Assembly (NCBI GenBank): GCA_021772985.1
Contig: JAJFKX010000019.1
Location: 248,001 to 312,000 of the forward strand
Direction: 5' to 3'
Source of the DNA: Gammaproteobacteria bacterium
GTDB lineage: Bacteria; Pseudomonadota; Gammaproteobacteria; Xanthomonadales; Wenzhouxiangellaceae
Length of the DNA stretch: 64,000 bases
Of this stretch, positions 1 to 8,803 are shown piece by piece. The translations under genes and the position numbers were made by a program. Every line of letters begins with the position of its first letter. The stretch's first letter is position 1. Under the pieces are notes generated by a model. It did no database searches, was not told where the DNA came from, and worked only from the letters and a program-made list of their open reading frames with translations.

Positions 1-471
1 AAAAGCCCCCTGAACCAGACGCTGTTCACTTTGCCAACTGACAAATTCATCACTGACACTGTTAACCGCAAAACGGGCACCCAAGCCATCATCAACTGCA
101 GCAACTACGCCCTCCGGCAAATCAATAAACCGGGATGCAATGGCAACACCACTGGCAGTATCCAGCAAAACCATATTTAATTCATTTTCACGTTCAGCCG
201 CATCACCCTGTGCCAGCAGTCTGCCCTGCTCTAATAATACCGGGCGCTGAGCATTAGCAGAATGCCAACGCTGGCTACCGTCCAGTGCATTAATGGCTTC
301 TATACCACCTTCAGGATGCATCGAATAAAGGGTCGCCTGGGTGTTGTCAGCCAGCAAACCAGACCTTAATTCAACGGGTTGTGCATACGCGCCGGCTGCA
401 TAGATACCGGTTAACAGTATGCAACTCAAAAAAGTCCGAAGGCAAAATAACTGATCTTTCATCATATGCAT
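1..471 (-). CDS. Exported PQQ/WD40-like propeller protein, N-terminal part only (runs off left edge)
   Basis: The frame is open from position 471 down to 1, giving the first 157 residues of a longer protein. Residues 1 to about 30 form a Sec signal peptide (positive MMKDQ, hydrophobic core, A-Y-A-Q cleavage site). After it comes a stretch of the type G-G-I-E-A-I-N-A-L-D-G-S-Q-R-W, which resembles the repeat of PQQ-type beta-propellers. An AGGAA Shine-Dalgarno sequence 8 bases before the ATG at 471 supports that start; in-frame ATGs at 465 and 462 are alternatives. The rest of the gene lies outside the window, so the function is unknown. Whether it ends in the G-F-E tail of its neighbours cannot be seen. 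Confidence 0.7.
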   Translation of the reverse strand, partial: MHMMKDQLFCLRTFLSCILLTGIYAAGAYAQPVELRSGLLADNTQATLYSMHPEGGIEAINALDGSQRWHSANAQRPVLLEQGRLLAQGDAAERENELNMVLLDTASGVAIASRFIDLPEGVVAAVDDGLGARFAVNSVSDEFVSWQSEQRLVQGAF

Positions 472-798
472 TGGTTTGTTTCCTGAAATATATTCACAGC
501 CGTTAGACGTTAACGCCGGCCAATTATGGTTGAGGCGATAATTCGATGCAAATCATAGCTGGTTATGCCGCATTAATTCATAGTTGAAACGGTGATTGCT
601 GCTTGCAATAAACAGCATTCCTGCAACAAATGTGTTCCCTCTCGATTTTTACGAATAGGATATTTATCGAGAATATTGTAAGATTCGCTGGGTTCAGGAA
701 TCCTGACCTGTTCTGTATAGGGACGATGGATTAGGTCAATAATCCAGGCAGCCAATACATTTGGCTGTATGTATATCCTCAAATTTTGGTGACTATCG
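472..798. other. Intergenic gap between divergent exported-protein genes
   Basis: This 327-base stretch separates two divergent genes for exported proteins and must hold both promoters. I see no convincing -35/-10 pair. A 69-codon leftward frame at 573-782 would need a TTG start, has no ribosome binding site and resembles nothing I know, so I do not call it. Confidence 0.5.
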
Positions 799-3129
799 AT
801 GCTGCAAAAACACTTGCTTATTATTATTGCCGCTGCCCTGCTTCAATTGAATGCACTTGAAGCAATAGCCCAGATCAACGCCAACTGGACCAGAGAAGGC
901 CCAGCACCGAATACCAATGGTCAGGTGGAAGGCATTCAGGATGGTGAAGTGGTTGGTTCCATCAATACAGTTGCTGCACACCCTTCAGACGCCAACGTTG
1001 TTTATGTAGGCGGCACCAATGGCGGGATATGGCAAACCAGTAATGCCATGGATGCAAACCCTAATTGGACACGACAGACCGATACTCAACTATCGAACTC
1101 CATCGGGGTATTGGAGTTTGATCCTTTGGATTTAACCAACAACACACTGGTCGCGGGCATAGGCCGCTCCAGCAGCATTGGGCGTCGTGGTGGCGAACGG
1201 TTGGGCATCATGCGCACCATCAATGGTGGCGCCAACTGGACGCTGATAGACGGCGGTGGACAGTTAAATGGTTGCAACATTAAAGGCCTGGCGGCACGTG
1301 GCGCAGTCATTGTTATCGCAGTTGACGCCGCAACCGGCGGCAGCCCACTGTGCGGGACCGGTATTTTTCGAAGCATTGATACGGGCGCAAGCTGGTCACA
1401 GGTAACCAATGGCCTGCCGGCCGGGGTACCGTTCGATTTGGTCGGCGACCCTGTCGATACTGCCCAGCTATATACCAACATCACTGGCGCTGGAGCGCAG
1501 AGCGGGGTATTTCGCAGCGACGATACCGGTGCCAGTTGGACACGGGTAAGCAATGCTGCGATAGAAGCAGCCATTACCGGCAATACCAATAACCTGGAAA
1601 TGTCGACCGGTGTCGCAGACAGTATTTTTATCGTTATCGTCAATAGCGGGACAGCCACCGATGTTTTCCGCTCGATTGACAGTGGCGGCAGCTGGACAGC
1701 AATGGATACACCCGGTATCAGTGGCCTCAGCTCCCATCCAGGCGGCCAAGGCAGTATTCACTTGTCAATTGCTGCCGATCGAACCAATGCCAATATTGTA
1801 TATCTGGGTGGCGACCGTCAGGATTTTCCCAACATGATCGGCGCCAATGATTTTTCCGGCAGATTATTTCGTGGAGATATTTCCCAGCTGGCTGGTTCTC
1901 AATGGGTACATTTGACCCATGACAGCAATTTAGGACCGACTGGAGGCGGTACTGCCAATGACAGTGCGCCACACGCGGACTCCCGCGATATGACCATTGC
2001 TGCCAATAACATAGTGATCGAAACCGATGATGGCGGTGTCTATCGCCGCACCAGTCCACTGGATGATACCGGCGACTGGTTTTCGATGAACGGTGATATC
2101 ACCACCACTGAATTCCACTCGATTTCTTATGATGGCTTAAACGGAATTATCCTCGGTGGCACCCAGGATACCGGCACCCCCCAGCAGGTTACGCCTTTGG
2201 ATCCACGTTGGAGCAGTGTGACCACTGCTGATGGTGGTGTTACCTTGGCAGACGACAGCTCGACTCCCAATATTTCTTTCCGCTATGCCAGCACCCAGTT
2301 TCTGGGCGGATTAACCCGGCGTACGTTTGATAACAATAATGTATTTCAAGGCCAGTCTGGTGTCTCACGAACGCCATTGGATGGTGATCCCGCACTATCA
2401 GCTCAGTTTTACACTCCCATGAAGTTGAACAGTGTGAATCCGCTAAGAATGATTTTTGGTGGTAGTAACAGTGTTTACGAGTCGCTCGATCAGGGTGATA
2501 CCATCCGCGTAGTCGGTGCCGGCATCAGGGTCAACCAGGTGGGTCGACAGCCAATTGCCTACGGAGCAATTGGTAACGAAGAGATACTGTATGTCGGCGG
2601 CACCGAAAACCCTGCCGGTGGCATACCTGGTGATAGAGTTTTTGTACGCACCACAGCCGACCCGGATCCATTGGTGATGTCAGCTACATACCCGGGAACC
2701 GGCAGCGGCCGACTGGTAGCGGATATCGTGACTCAGCCGGATGACGCCAATACTGCTTATGTAATTGACAGCTCGCGCGTTTATCAGACAGATGATGCCG
2801 GCGCCAGCTGGACAGAAATCACCAACAACCTGGGCAGCTTTGATTTCGTTAATTTACGCGCCATGATTTATGTCGACAATGGTGTCGATGTAGCGCTTGT
2901 AGTGGGTGCTGATCGAGGTGTTTACGCAGCATTCGCCAGCGATTCATTTGCCACCTGGTCTACCGTGGGTAGCGGGTTGCCAAATGCACCGGTGTACGAT
3001 CTTGAATACGATCAGGATGAAGATTTGATAGTGGCCGGACTGCTGGGCCGCGGCGCCTGGACATTGACGCCAACCACTACTTTTGATGAAACGTTTTTTA
3101 CAGATGGTTTTGAGGCGATCGTTCGATAA
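799..3129 (+). CDS. Secreted BNR/Asp-box beta-propeller protein with C-terminal GFE tail
   Basis: A 776-residue exported protein. Residues 1-24 are a signal peptide ending A-I-A. The body carries repeated Asp-box motifs of the form S/T-x-D/N-x-G-x-x-W (TINGGANW, SIDTGASW, SDDTGASW, SIDSGGSW, TDDAGASW), as in sortilin/BNR-type seven-bladed propellers and the WD40/YVTN-like glycoside-hydrolase-like family. No catalytic residues of a true sialidase can be identified, so binding or surface display is as likely as enzymatic activity. The last residues are FFTDGFEAIVR; the D-G-F-E part recurs at the C-termini of two unrelated exported proteins in this window. It is monocistronic, and the downstream hairpin at 3147-3175 probably ends the transcript. 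Confidence 0.8.
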   Translation: MLQKHLLIIIAAALLQLNALEAIAQINANWTREGPAPNTNGQVEGIQDGEVVGSINTVAAHPSDANVVYVGGTNGGIWQTSNAMDANPNWTRQTDTQLSNSIGVLEFDPLDLTNNTLVAGIGRSSSIGRRGGERLGIMRTINGGANWTLIDGGGQLNGCNIKGLAARGAVIVIAVDAATGGSPLCGTGIFRSIDTGASWSQVTNGLPAGVPFDLVGDPVDTAQLYTNITGAGAQSGVFRSDDTGASWTRVSNAAIEAAITGNTNNLEMSTGVADSIFIVIVNSGTATDVFRSIDSGGSWTAMDTPGISGLSSHPGGQGSIHLSIAADRTNANIVYLGGDRQDFPNMIGANDFSGRLFRGDISQLAGSQWVHLTHDSNLGPTGGGTANDSAPHADSRDMTIAANNIVIETDDGGVYRRTSPLDDTGDWFSMNGDITTTEFHSISYDGLNGIILGGTQDTGTPQQVTPLDPRWSSVTTADGGVTLADDSSTPNISFRYASTQFLGGLTRRTFDNNNVFQGQSGVSRTPLDGDPALSAQFYTPMKLNSVNPLRMIFGGSNSVYESLDQGDTIRVVGAGIRVNQVGRQPIAYGAIGNEEILYVGGTENPAGGIPGDRVFVRTTADPDPLVMSATYPGTGSGRLVADIVTQPDDANTAYVIDSSRVYQTDDAGASWTEITNNLGSFDFVNLRAMIYVDNGVDVALVVGADRGVYAAFASDSFATWSTVGSGLPNAPVYDLEYDQDEDLIVAGLLGRGAWTLTPTTTFDETFFTDGFEAIVR

Positions 3130-3146
3130 TAACTCGAACAGATAAA

Positions 3147-3175
3147 TTGATGAGCATGCCGCCCATGCTCATCAA
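3147..3175. terminator. 12-bp perfect hairpin between convergent genes
   Basis: TTGATGAGCATG pairs perfectly with CATGCTCATCAA across a CCGCC loop. It lies 18 bases after the stop of the propeller gene and 26 bases from the end of the convergent peptidase gene. There is no U-tract on either side, so it may be a bidirectional or Rho-assisted terminator or an mRNA 3' stabiliser. Confidence 0.45.
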
Positions 3176-3200
3176 TGAACAAGCTGACCAGTTGCCAGCT

Positions 3201-4625
3201 TTATGCATCAGTGTTTAGCGCCAACTCGTTACTTTTGATTGCTTTCATCACAGGGTCATTTTGATTGGCAAAATCCGAATATGTCAGCGGTGCTGCAATA
3301 TCCGGATCGAGTGTGTCAACATATAGGTCGCTAAATAGTGCGCCCCAATAACACTTTCGAATACTTCTACAGGGCGCACCTAAATCGTGCATGCCGGTGC
3401 TGAATTTGATTTCGATTTCCGAGTTTGGCAAACGTAATAAATTGTCTTCACCCCAATGCTGCAAATGGTCACCAACCGGCTCACCAACCAAAATGGTTTT
3501 TTCACCACCGCTCATCTTTAAAGCTGTCACACTGGTCATGCCGGCAGAAAATGTCGCACCGCCGATTGCAACGTATAAGCGGCCATTATCCGGCAGGCTT
3601 TGCCCGAAATCCAACATACACTGCTTGGTCAGATCACCATTGCCTCCTATATTAAAACGCTGATCCACTATCAACACCGGTGTAGGGTTGGTTCGATACC
3701 AATTTAGTGCATCCCGACAAAATTCTTTGATAGATACTGTTCCACTGTCACTATTGGTCCAGAATTGAATATAGCTTGCCTTCAATTCTGGAATCGTCAT
3801 CATCTGAAACTGCTCAATGGGTTTTTGCAGATAGACAGGAGTCGCCTGGCTATAGGTATGTAACGATTTCCATTCTGGCTGGGACTTCGCATAGGTTAAT
3901 GGTGACAACATTAGAAACCCTCTCGACAAATGTTCCATTGAAGACGGGAACGGTTCTTTAAATATGACGATCTGCTCATTTTCACCAGACAACACAATGG
4001 ATAGCGCCATCGCATCAGGCGCCTGCGCGATACCTGCTGCATGCATCAACTCAGGCGACTCAATCAAATAGGGGGAATACTTGTCGATATTGCCTTTCAC
4101 TCCTGAGATGTAGCTGCTAAGTTTCTGCCTGACATTAGCCATTGGAACACCATCCAATGCGATTATCTTGCCGCCCAGCAGGTACTCATAACCTCGATAA
4201 GCGCGGATGATGTGATAACCATCTGCAAACCAATAACCTCTTACCGGCAAGCGGTTGTAACGGGGGGTACGATTGTATTCCCGAACCTTGGTATGTGCGT
4301 TATCAGCCATTGCCACCAATTCAGCAACTGCCAATTCAAATTCAGCGTCTGTCATTTCGACAGCTTTTTCTACAAGACTCGAATAATACTGACCGGCCAG
4401 CCATTGATTATTGCCTGACCAACTCTTCTCCAAATCCAAAAACTGCGCCAAATGCTGCATGTCCTGCTGCCGCGACTCAAATGCATCTTGGGGTGCTGGA
4501 AAGTTTGCCACTGGTGCATCACTGTTAAACCGCCACTGCTTAAGCAAGTGATATCCTCCTGTCAGCAGGACCACAGATCCAACGACTACAATCAGCCACC
4601 GGTAATGTTTACTTTTTTTAATCAT
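3201..4625 (-). CDS. Membrane-anchored S41-like (C-terminal processing) peptidase
   Basis: A 474-residue protein starting at the ATG at 4625, which has AAGGA 7 bases upstream; a GTG at 4649 lacks such support. One hydrophobic helix near residues 10-26 anchors it, with the rest presumably periplasmic. A PDZ-like piece (GGKIIALDGVP, about 151-161) is followed by the S41 hallmarks: D-x-R-x-N-x-G-G (about 321-329) and GGATFSAG, whose Ser (about 360) is the expected nucleophile. D-N-A-H (about 108-111) may supply a histidine. Overall similarity to CtpA-type proteases is loose, so substrate and activity are unknown. It is divergent from a LytTR regulator 128 bases away, suggesting control by that protein (inference). 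Confidence 0.65.
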   Translation of the reverse strand: MIKKSKHYRWLIVVVGSVVLLTGGYHLLKQWRFNSDAPVANFPAPQDAFESRQQDMQHLAQFLDLEKSWSGNNQWLAGQYYSSLVEKAVEMTDAEFELAVAELVAMADNAHTKVREYNRTPRYNRLPVRGYWFADGYHIIRAYRGYEYLLGGKIIALDGVPMANVRQKLSSYISGVKGNIDKYSPYLIESPELMHAAGIAQAPDAMALSIVLSGENEQIVIFKEPFPSSMEHLSRGFLMLSPLTYAKSQPEWKSLHTYSQATPVYLQKPIEQFQMMTIPELKASYIQFWTNSDSGTVSIKEFCRDALNWYRTNPTPVLIVDQRFNIGGNGDLTKQCMLDFGQSLPDNGRLYVAIGGATFSAGMTSVTALKMSGGEKTILVGEPVGDHLQHWGEDNLLRLPNSEIEIKFSTGMHDLGAPCRSIRKCYWGALFSDLYVDTLDPDIAAPLTYSDFANQNDPVMKAIKSNELALNTDA

Positions 4626-4666
4626 AGTTATGTCCTTATCTCCAGCCACACCGTCGGTGGGCGACC

Positions 4667-4728
4667 TCAGTTGGATGAATTGAATGACGATTTCAGTTTG
4701 GTCTACACTGCTGGGGCTGACTACTAAT
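4667..4728 (+). promoter_or_regulatory. Candidate LytTR operator repeats and -10 element
   Basis: TCAGTTGGA (4667-4675) and TCAGTTTGG (4693-4701) are direct repeats resembling the LytTR consensus [TA][AC][CA]GTTN[AG][TG]; the second matches all nine positions, the first eight. TACTAAT at 4722-4728 is a plausible -10 for the regulator gene. Repeat spacing is 26 bases, not the usual 21 or so, so the call is tentative. Confidence 0.3.
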
Positions 4729-4753
4729 AAATGACCAACTACTCAGGTAAAAC

Positions 4754-6268
4754 ATGAATGGCTCAGTGAGCACCGCAAAGCCTTATTCCTCGGTGATGAA
4801 CGCTTACCCGTTGATCGATATAGGGTTATATACCGGGCTGTTGTTAATCGCTGTGTGGATCAGTTTCTATCAGCCTGTGCACCAGAATGTTATCTGGCAG
4901 CCAATTGATATCGCGATACACAATGACGACCAGCCAAATTTTGCCGAGCCAGGGCTGAATGATGCTGATTGGGAGCGCTTGGCTGTTTCTGATTTAAGCC
5001 ACAACCCGGCCATTACCTGGGTACGTGTTCCGGTTGAGATTCGCGCTGGGCAGCAGCCGATTCCTCCATATGCTATTTTTCTGTCTGGCCCGTTTTCTGC
5101 AGATGCGTATTGGAATGGCCACCTTATAGGTACTAAAGGGCGTCCAGGTATATCCCGGGAATCGGAATCACCTGGGCCAATCGATAGCGTTTTGTACATC
5201 CCCGATGATATGGCCACCCCTGGCCAGCACTTGCTGGCATTGCGCTTATCCAGCCACTACCTGGGCTATCAAGCCTCCGGATTAATTCATCGTCTGTCAG
5301 TTGGTAGTTATCAAAGTGATCCCAGACGACAACTTCGTTACTATGCGCTACCGTTGATTCTGTGGGGTGGGTTTTTATTACTAGCCATTCAGTTTGCCCG
5401 CATGTATTGGTCAGCGGGTGGACATTCGACAATCTTGCTTGCTGCTATCGCTTGTCTGGTACTGCTGCAACTCGCTGCTGAAGTTAGTCGATCACTGATT
5501 AGCTATAGCTACGATTGGCACTTGATTCGCAGTACTGCAATTTGGGCGCTTGCCTGCCTTTCCGGGCTTTCACTGGCCCTGTTGACCCTCAAACGCATGC
5601 CCAGCCCGTGGCGAATACCGTTATTGTTGACGGCCATGCTTGGAGTGATAGCAGTAACCTATATAAACAGCGGATTTGACGATAAGACTACTTCATCCAT
5701 CAAAATCTTAGCCCTTATCCCATTGCTTGGAGGCATAACGGCACTCCGCCAAAAACCATTGGACAAGATATTACTGGCCGCTGGACTGCTGGCCGCAACA
5801 TGGTACGGAATTGGTATCTTATCGAATACCGTACTATTGGACAGCGGCTTGTACTTCAGCAATATGGTGTTTTTGCTACTGGTATGGTTTTGGTTATCCC
5901 GGGGCAGCGAGCATATCGAAAACCCGGTCAAGGTAGAGTCGAAATTGGACTACTTTTCGATTAAGGATACAGGCCGTATTAAACGCATCCCCAAAGATAA
6001 AGTTCTATATATTCGTGCCGCCGGCAACTATGCTGAACTGGTTTGTGAAAATGGAGCAGTTGTATTACACCATCAACGTTTAGGGCAAATCATGGAATCA
6101 CCTCCGTCTGGCTTTGTCCGCGTCCATCGATCCAACGCTATCAATCTCAAGTTTATTGAAGGCCTGCGCAGCCGGGAAGGCAGCCGTTATCACGCGGAAC
6201 TGGCTGGTGGTGTCAGCGTGCCCGTCAGCCGTTACAGCATCAAGGAACTGAAACAATATTTTGGCTAG
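4754..6268 (+). CDS. Membrane-integrated LytTR-family transcriptional regulator
   Basis: A 504-residue protein. A first helix (about 23-39) leads to an extracytoplasmic galactose-binding-like (jelly-roll) domain (about 40-185, with FLSGPFSADAYWNGHLIG). About six further helices follow (205-385), then a cytoplasmic LytTR DNA-binding domain (about 400-504: YIRAAGNYAELV, GFVRVHRSNAIN, VPVSRYSIKELK). The layout resembles 7TMR-DISM receptors but with the DNA-binding domain fused directly, so signal sensing and promoter binding sit in one chain with no kinase. The start is the ATG at 4754 behind AGGT. It probably controls the divergent S41-like peptidase and itself; this rests on position and on the repeats between them. 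Confidence 0.8.
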   Translation: MNGSVSTAKPYSSVMNAYPLIDIGLYTGLLLIAVWISFYQPVHQNVIWQPIDIAIHNDDQPNFAEPGLNDADWERLAVSDLSHNPAITWVRVPVEIRAGQQPIPPYAIFLSGPFSADAYWNGHLIGTKGRPGISRESESPGPIDSVLYIPDDMATPGQHLLALRLSSHYLGYQASGLIHRLSVGSYQSDPRRQLRYYALPLILWGGFLLLAIQFARMYWSAGGHSTILLAAIACLVLLQLAAEVSRSLISYSYDWHLIRSTAIWALACLSGLSLALLTLKRMPSPWRIPLLLTAMLGVIAVTYINSGFDDKTTSSIKILALIPLLGGITALRQKPLDKILLAAGLLAATWYGIGILSNTVLLDSGLYFSNMVFLLLVWFWLSRGSEHIENPVKVESKLDYFSIKDTGRIKRIPKDKVLYIRAAGNYAELVCENGAVVLHHQRLGQIMESPPSGFVRVHRSNAINLKFIEGLRSREGSRYHAELAGGVSVPVSRYSIKELKQYFG

Positions 6269-6280
6269 AGCAACCTCTGC

Positions 6281-7414
6281 TTACCAACCGTTGCATCGCG
6301 ACCAGGTAGCGCAAACATTAGCATCGACATCAAGCACATGATATTTATCATGGGCCGCCGCTGTCATACAGGCGTGGTTAGGCAATATCCGTAACTGTGT
6401 ACCTATGGGAAACAGCGAATAATCAATCTGCCCTGCAACCGCAGTGATCATACCGTGCTCCTGATTGGCGGCTTCAACATACAAACCATCGATCAATTCA
6501 CCTGATTCGGCATGACAGACCAGTCCGTACCGGCAATCCATTTTTTGGGTTGCGGTACTGTGATCTTTGGAGAGCGCAAGACCACCGGCATCAACAATCA
6601 GTCTGTTTTGGCTTTGCTTGTGACTGACCACTGTGGTCAGTACCGCCATGGCAATATCTTGTAACCCACAAACACCAAGGCCCACCTGGAACAAATCCTG
6701 AAACACATAAACACCGGCACGCACTTCACTGATTCCGCTTAAGTCATCAACAAAAGTGGCGGTGGGTGTTGACCCGACGCTGCGTATGCGGGCGCTTAAC
6801 CCAGCTTTACCGACTGCCTGGGTGCAATCAATGATAGCTTTTGCCTCTTGGACAGCATGCCGCTTGAGCTCACCAATCGAGCTACAAGTATAAGACTCGC
6901 CAGCGTGGGTCATGAAACCAAGGAATTCAACACCTGACAGATCGTTTAATATTTTCGCCAGTTCAACCACTGCAGGGTCATTCGGGGCCAACCCAGCCCG
7001 ATGTCCGTCACAGTCGACTTCAATCAAGGTTTTGAAAGTCATTTGCATTTCCATGCCAGCCGCAGCCAACCGTCGTGCAACATCGATATTATCCAGGATG
7101 AGTTTTAAATCACAGCCCCGATCCATCAGGGCCTGTACGCGCCTGAGCCTGGCAGGAACAATGCTCACCGCATAGAGAATGTCTTCAAACCCGCCTGCAA
7201 AGAAATATTCAGCTTCGCGCAAAGTGGAGACGGTAATCGGACCGGTGTTGCCTGCGCTGACCAGACGGGCGATTTCAAGACACTTGGCTGTTTTTACATG
7301 TGGCCGAAACATGACCCCATGGGCCTGAATCCGTGCATTCATCACATCAATATTGTGCTTGAGTTTCAACTGGTCGAGTACCAGGCATGGTGTATGCAGA
7401 TCGCTGAGTTTCAT
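6281..7414 (-). CDS. DSD1-family PLP enzyme (D-threonine aldolase / D-serine dehydratase-like)
   Basis: A 377-residue fold-type III PLP enzyme with the alanine-racemase-like N-terminal barrel. Lys41 in PHVKTAK is the PLP-binding lysine. R-S-V-G-S-T-P-T and V-R-A-G-V-Y contact the phosphate and frame the active site in this family, and the C-terminal N-H-A-C supplies the His and Cys that bind the metal in D-threonine aldolase and eukaryotic-type D-serine dehydratase. These enzymes act on D-3-hydroxy-amino acids in the cytoplasm, but the exact substrate cannot be read from sequence. It follows the alaA-type gene by 7 bases, so the two are probably co-transcribed and handle amino acid turnover to pyruvate or glycine. 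Confidence 0.82.
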   Translation of the reverse strand: MKLSDLHTPCLVLDQLKLKHNIDVMNARIQAHGVMFRPHVKTAKCLEIARLVSAGNTGPITVSTLREAEYFFAGGFEDILYAVSIVPARLRRVQALMDRGCDLKLILDNIDVARRLAAAGMEMQMTFKTLIEVDCDGHRAGLAPNDPAVVELAKILNDLSGVEFLGFMTHAGESYTCSSIGELKRHAVQEAKAIIDCTQAVGKAGLSARIRSVGSTPTATFVDDLSGISEVRAGVYVFQDLFQVGLGVCGLQDIAMAVLTTVVSHKQSQNRLIVDAGGLALSKDHSTATQKMDCRYGLVCHAESGELIDGLYVEAANQEHGMITAVAGQIDYSLFPIGTQLRILPNHACMTAAAHDKYHVLDVDANVCATWSRCNGW

Positions 7415-7421
7415 TGTCTAT

Positions 7422-8648
7422 TTATTGGCCGACATAGGCTTCCAAAATGGTATCTATACGTTCAAACACTTCGGCAATAATGTGCGCCTCAGGTAATATG
7501 GTAATCCGAAAGTGGTTTCGATAACCGGTATTGAAACTACTCCCAGGCACCACCAGCACATGTTTTTGATTCAATAAATCCAGTGCAAACTGGTAATCAT
7601 CAAATTGCGGCAACTGCTCAGTATCGACCCCTGGAAAGGCATACATTGCACCCATCGGGGCAACCAGGTTGAGGTAACGGCTTTGTGCCGCCGCCGACAT
7701 AACAGCAGCACGGGATTCTCCCAGGCGACCTTCAGACGCAGTCAATTCATGGATGCTCTGCAGGCCACCCAAGGCAGTTTGCACGCCCCACTGGCCCGGC
7801 ACATTTCCGCACAAACGTAATGCTGCCAGCAACTCAACAGCATGCAAATACTGATCTGCAATACCCGACTGACCGCTAAACACCGCCCAACCAACCCGAT
7901 AACCGCAGGCACGATAAACTTTTGATAAGCCGCCAAAAGTTACACACAGGGTTTCTTTGACCAACGGCGCCAGCGGCTGATGCGCCGCTTGATCGAATAC
8001 TACCTGGTCATAAATTTCGTCAGCAAACAACACCAATTTATGGCGTTCGGCCAAGCCTACGATAGCTTGTAGTAACTCTTTGGAATAGACCGCACCTGTT
8101 GGATTATTCGGGTTAATCAATACCACTGCCCGGGTCCGCGGAGTAATCAATCCTGCTAACTCGGCAGGATCCGGGAGAAAGTTCTGCTCGGGTCGGCAAT
8201 GATAATATACGGCCCTGCCACCATTCAGCACTGTAGATGCTGACCACAGTGGGTAATCAGGGCTGGGCAACAGCACTTCATCATCAGTTTCCAGCAATGC
8301 TCGCAAGCTCATATCAATCAGCTCGCTGACGCCATTGCCCATGATTACCTGATCTACAGTGACATCGGTAACACCCCTGTTCTGGAACTGCATGACCACT
8401 GCCTCACGGGCAGGAAAAATACCTTTCTGATGACAATAGGCGTCTGCTTTACGCAGATTTTCCACCACCGCCATACGGATCGATTCCGGTACAGGCAAGC
8501 CAAAGTGACCTGGATTACCCACGTTCAGTTTGATAATTTCGCACCCGGCTCGTTCAAGTTCTTCCGCCCGATGCGCCAGCTCACCGCGGATTTCATAACG
8601 TACTTCGTTTAAAGAACTACTCACTGAAATAGCTGCTTGATTACTCAT
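7422..8648 (-). CDS. alaA: Alanine (glutamate-pyruvate) aminotransferase, AlaA type
   Basis: A fold-type I class I/II aminotransferase of about 408 residues. It follows E. coli AlaA closely through the recalled landmarks: Y-x-I-R-G near the start, KLNVGNP, an MGNGVSELI motif, PSPDYPLW, INPNNPTGAVYSKELL, FADEIYD and GGLSKVYR, whose Lys binds PLP. It makes alanine from pyruvate with glutamate as donor. The ATG at 8648 is chosen over an upstream TTG at 8663; a GGAAGG directly abuts the ATG, so spacing is poor and the start is not certain. It is the first gene of a probable operon with the DSD1-type enzyme. Confidence 0.85.
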   Translation of the reverse strand: MSNQAAISVSSSLNEVRYEIRGELAHRAEELERAGCEIIKLNVGNPGHFGLPVPESIRMAVVENLRKADAYCHQKGIFPAREAVVMQFQNRGVTDVTVDQVIMGNGVSELIDMSLRALLETDDEVLLPSPDYPLWSASTVLNGGRAVYYHCRPEQNFLPDPAELAGLITPRTRAVVLINPNNPTGAVYSKELLQAIVGLAERHKLVLFADEIYDQVVFDQAAHQPLAPLVKETLCVTFGGLSKVYRACGYRVGWAVFSGQSGIADQYLHAVELLAALRLCGNVPGQWGVQTALGGLQSIHELTASEGRLGESRAAVMSAAAQSRYLNLVAPMGAMYAFPGVDTEQLPQFDDYQFALDLLNQKHVLVVPGSSFNTGYRNHFRITILPEAHIIAEVFERIDTILEAYVGQ

Positions 8649-8803
8649 CCTTCCATGGCTCAATTAGTCATTTGATAGAAAAGCTTCTTGGTTGTACTAC
8701 AAGATACCTATGCTTGATTAAAAGTGCTATTCAAGACACCCACTACTTTGAACTAAATCAAATCCTCTTTTCAGCACAGTAGGTATCAGGATTCGGTCAG
8801 GTT

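Noticed and set aside
573-782. 69-codon leftward ORF
   Set aside because: TTG start, no ribosome binding site, no family resemblance; lies in a promoter region.
1086-1658. 190-codon antisense ORF inside the BNR gene
   Set aside because: Shadow of the repeat-rich sense gene; low-complexity Pro/Ser/Leu composition and no domain.
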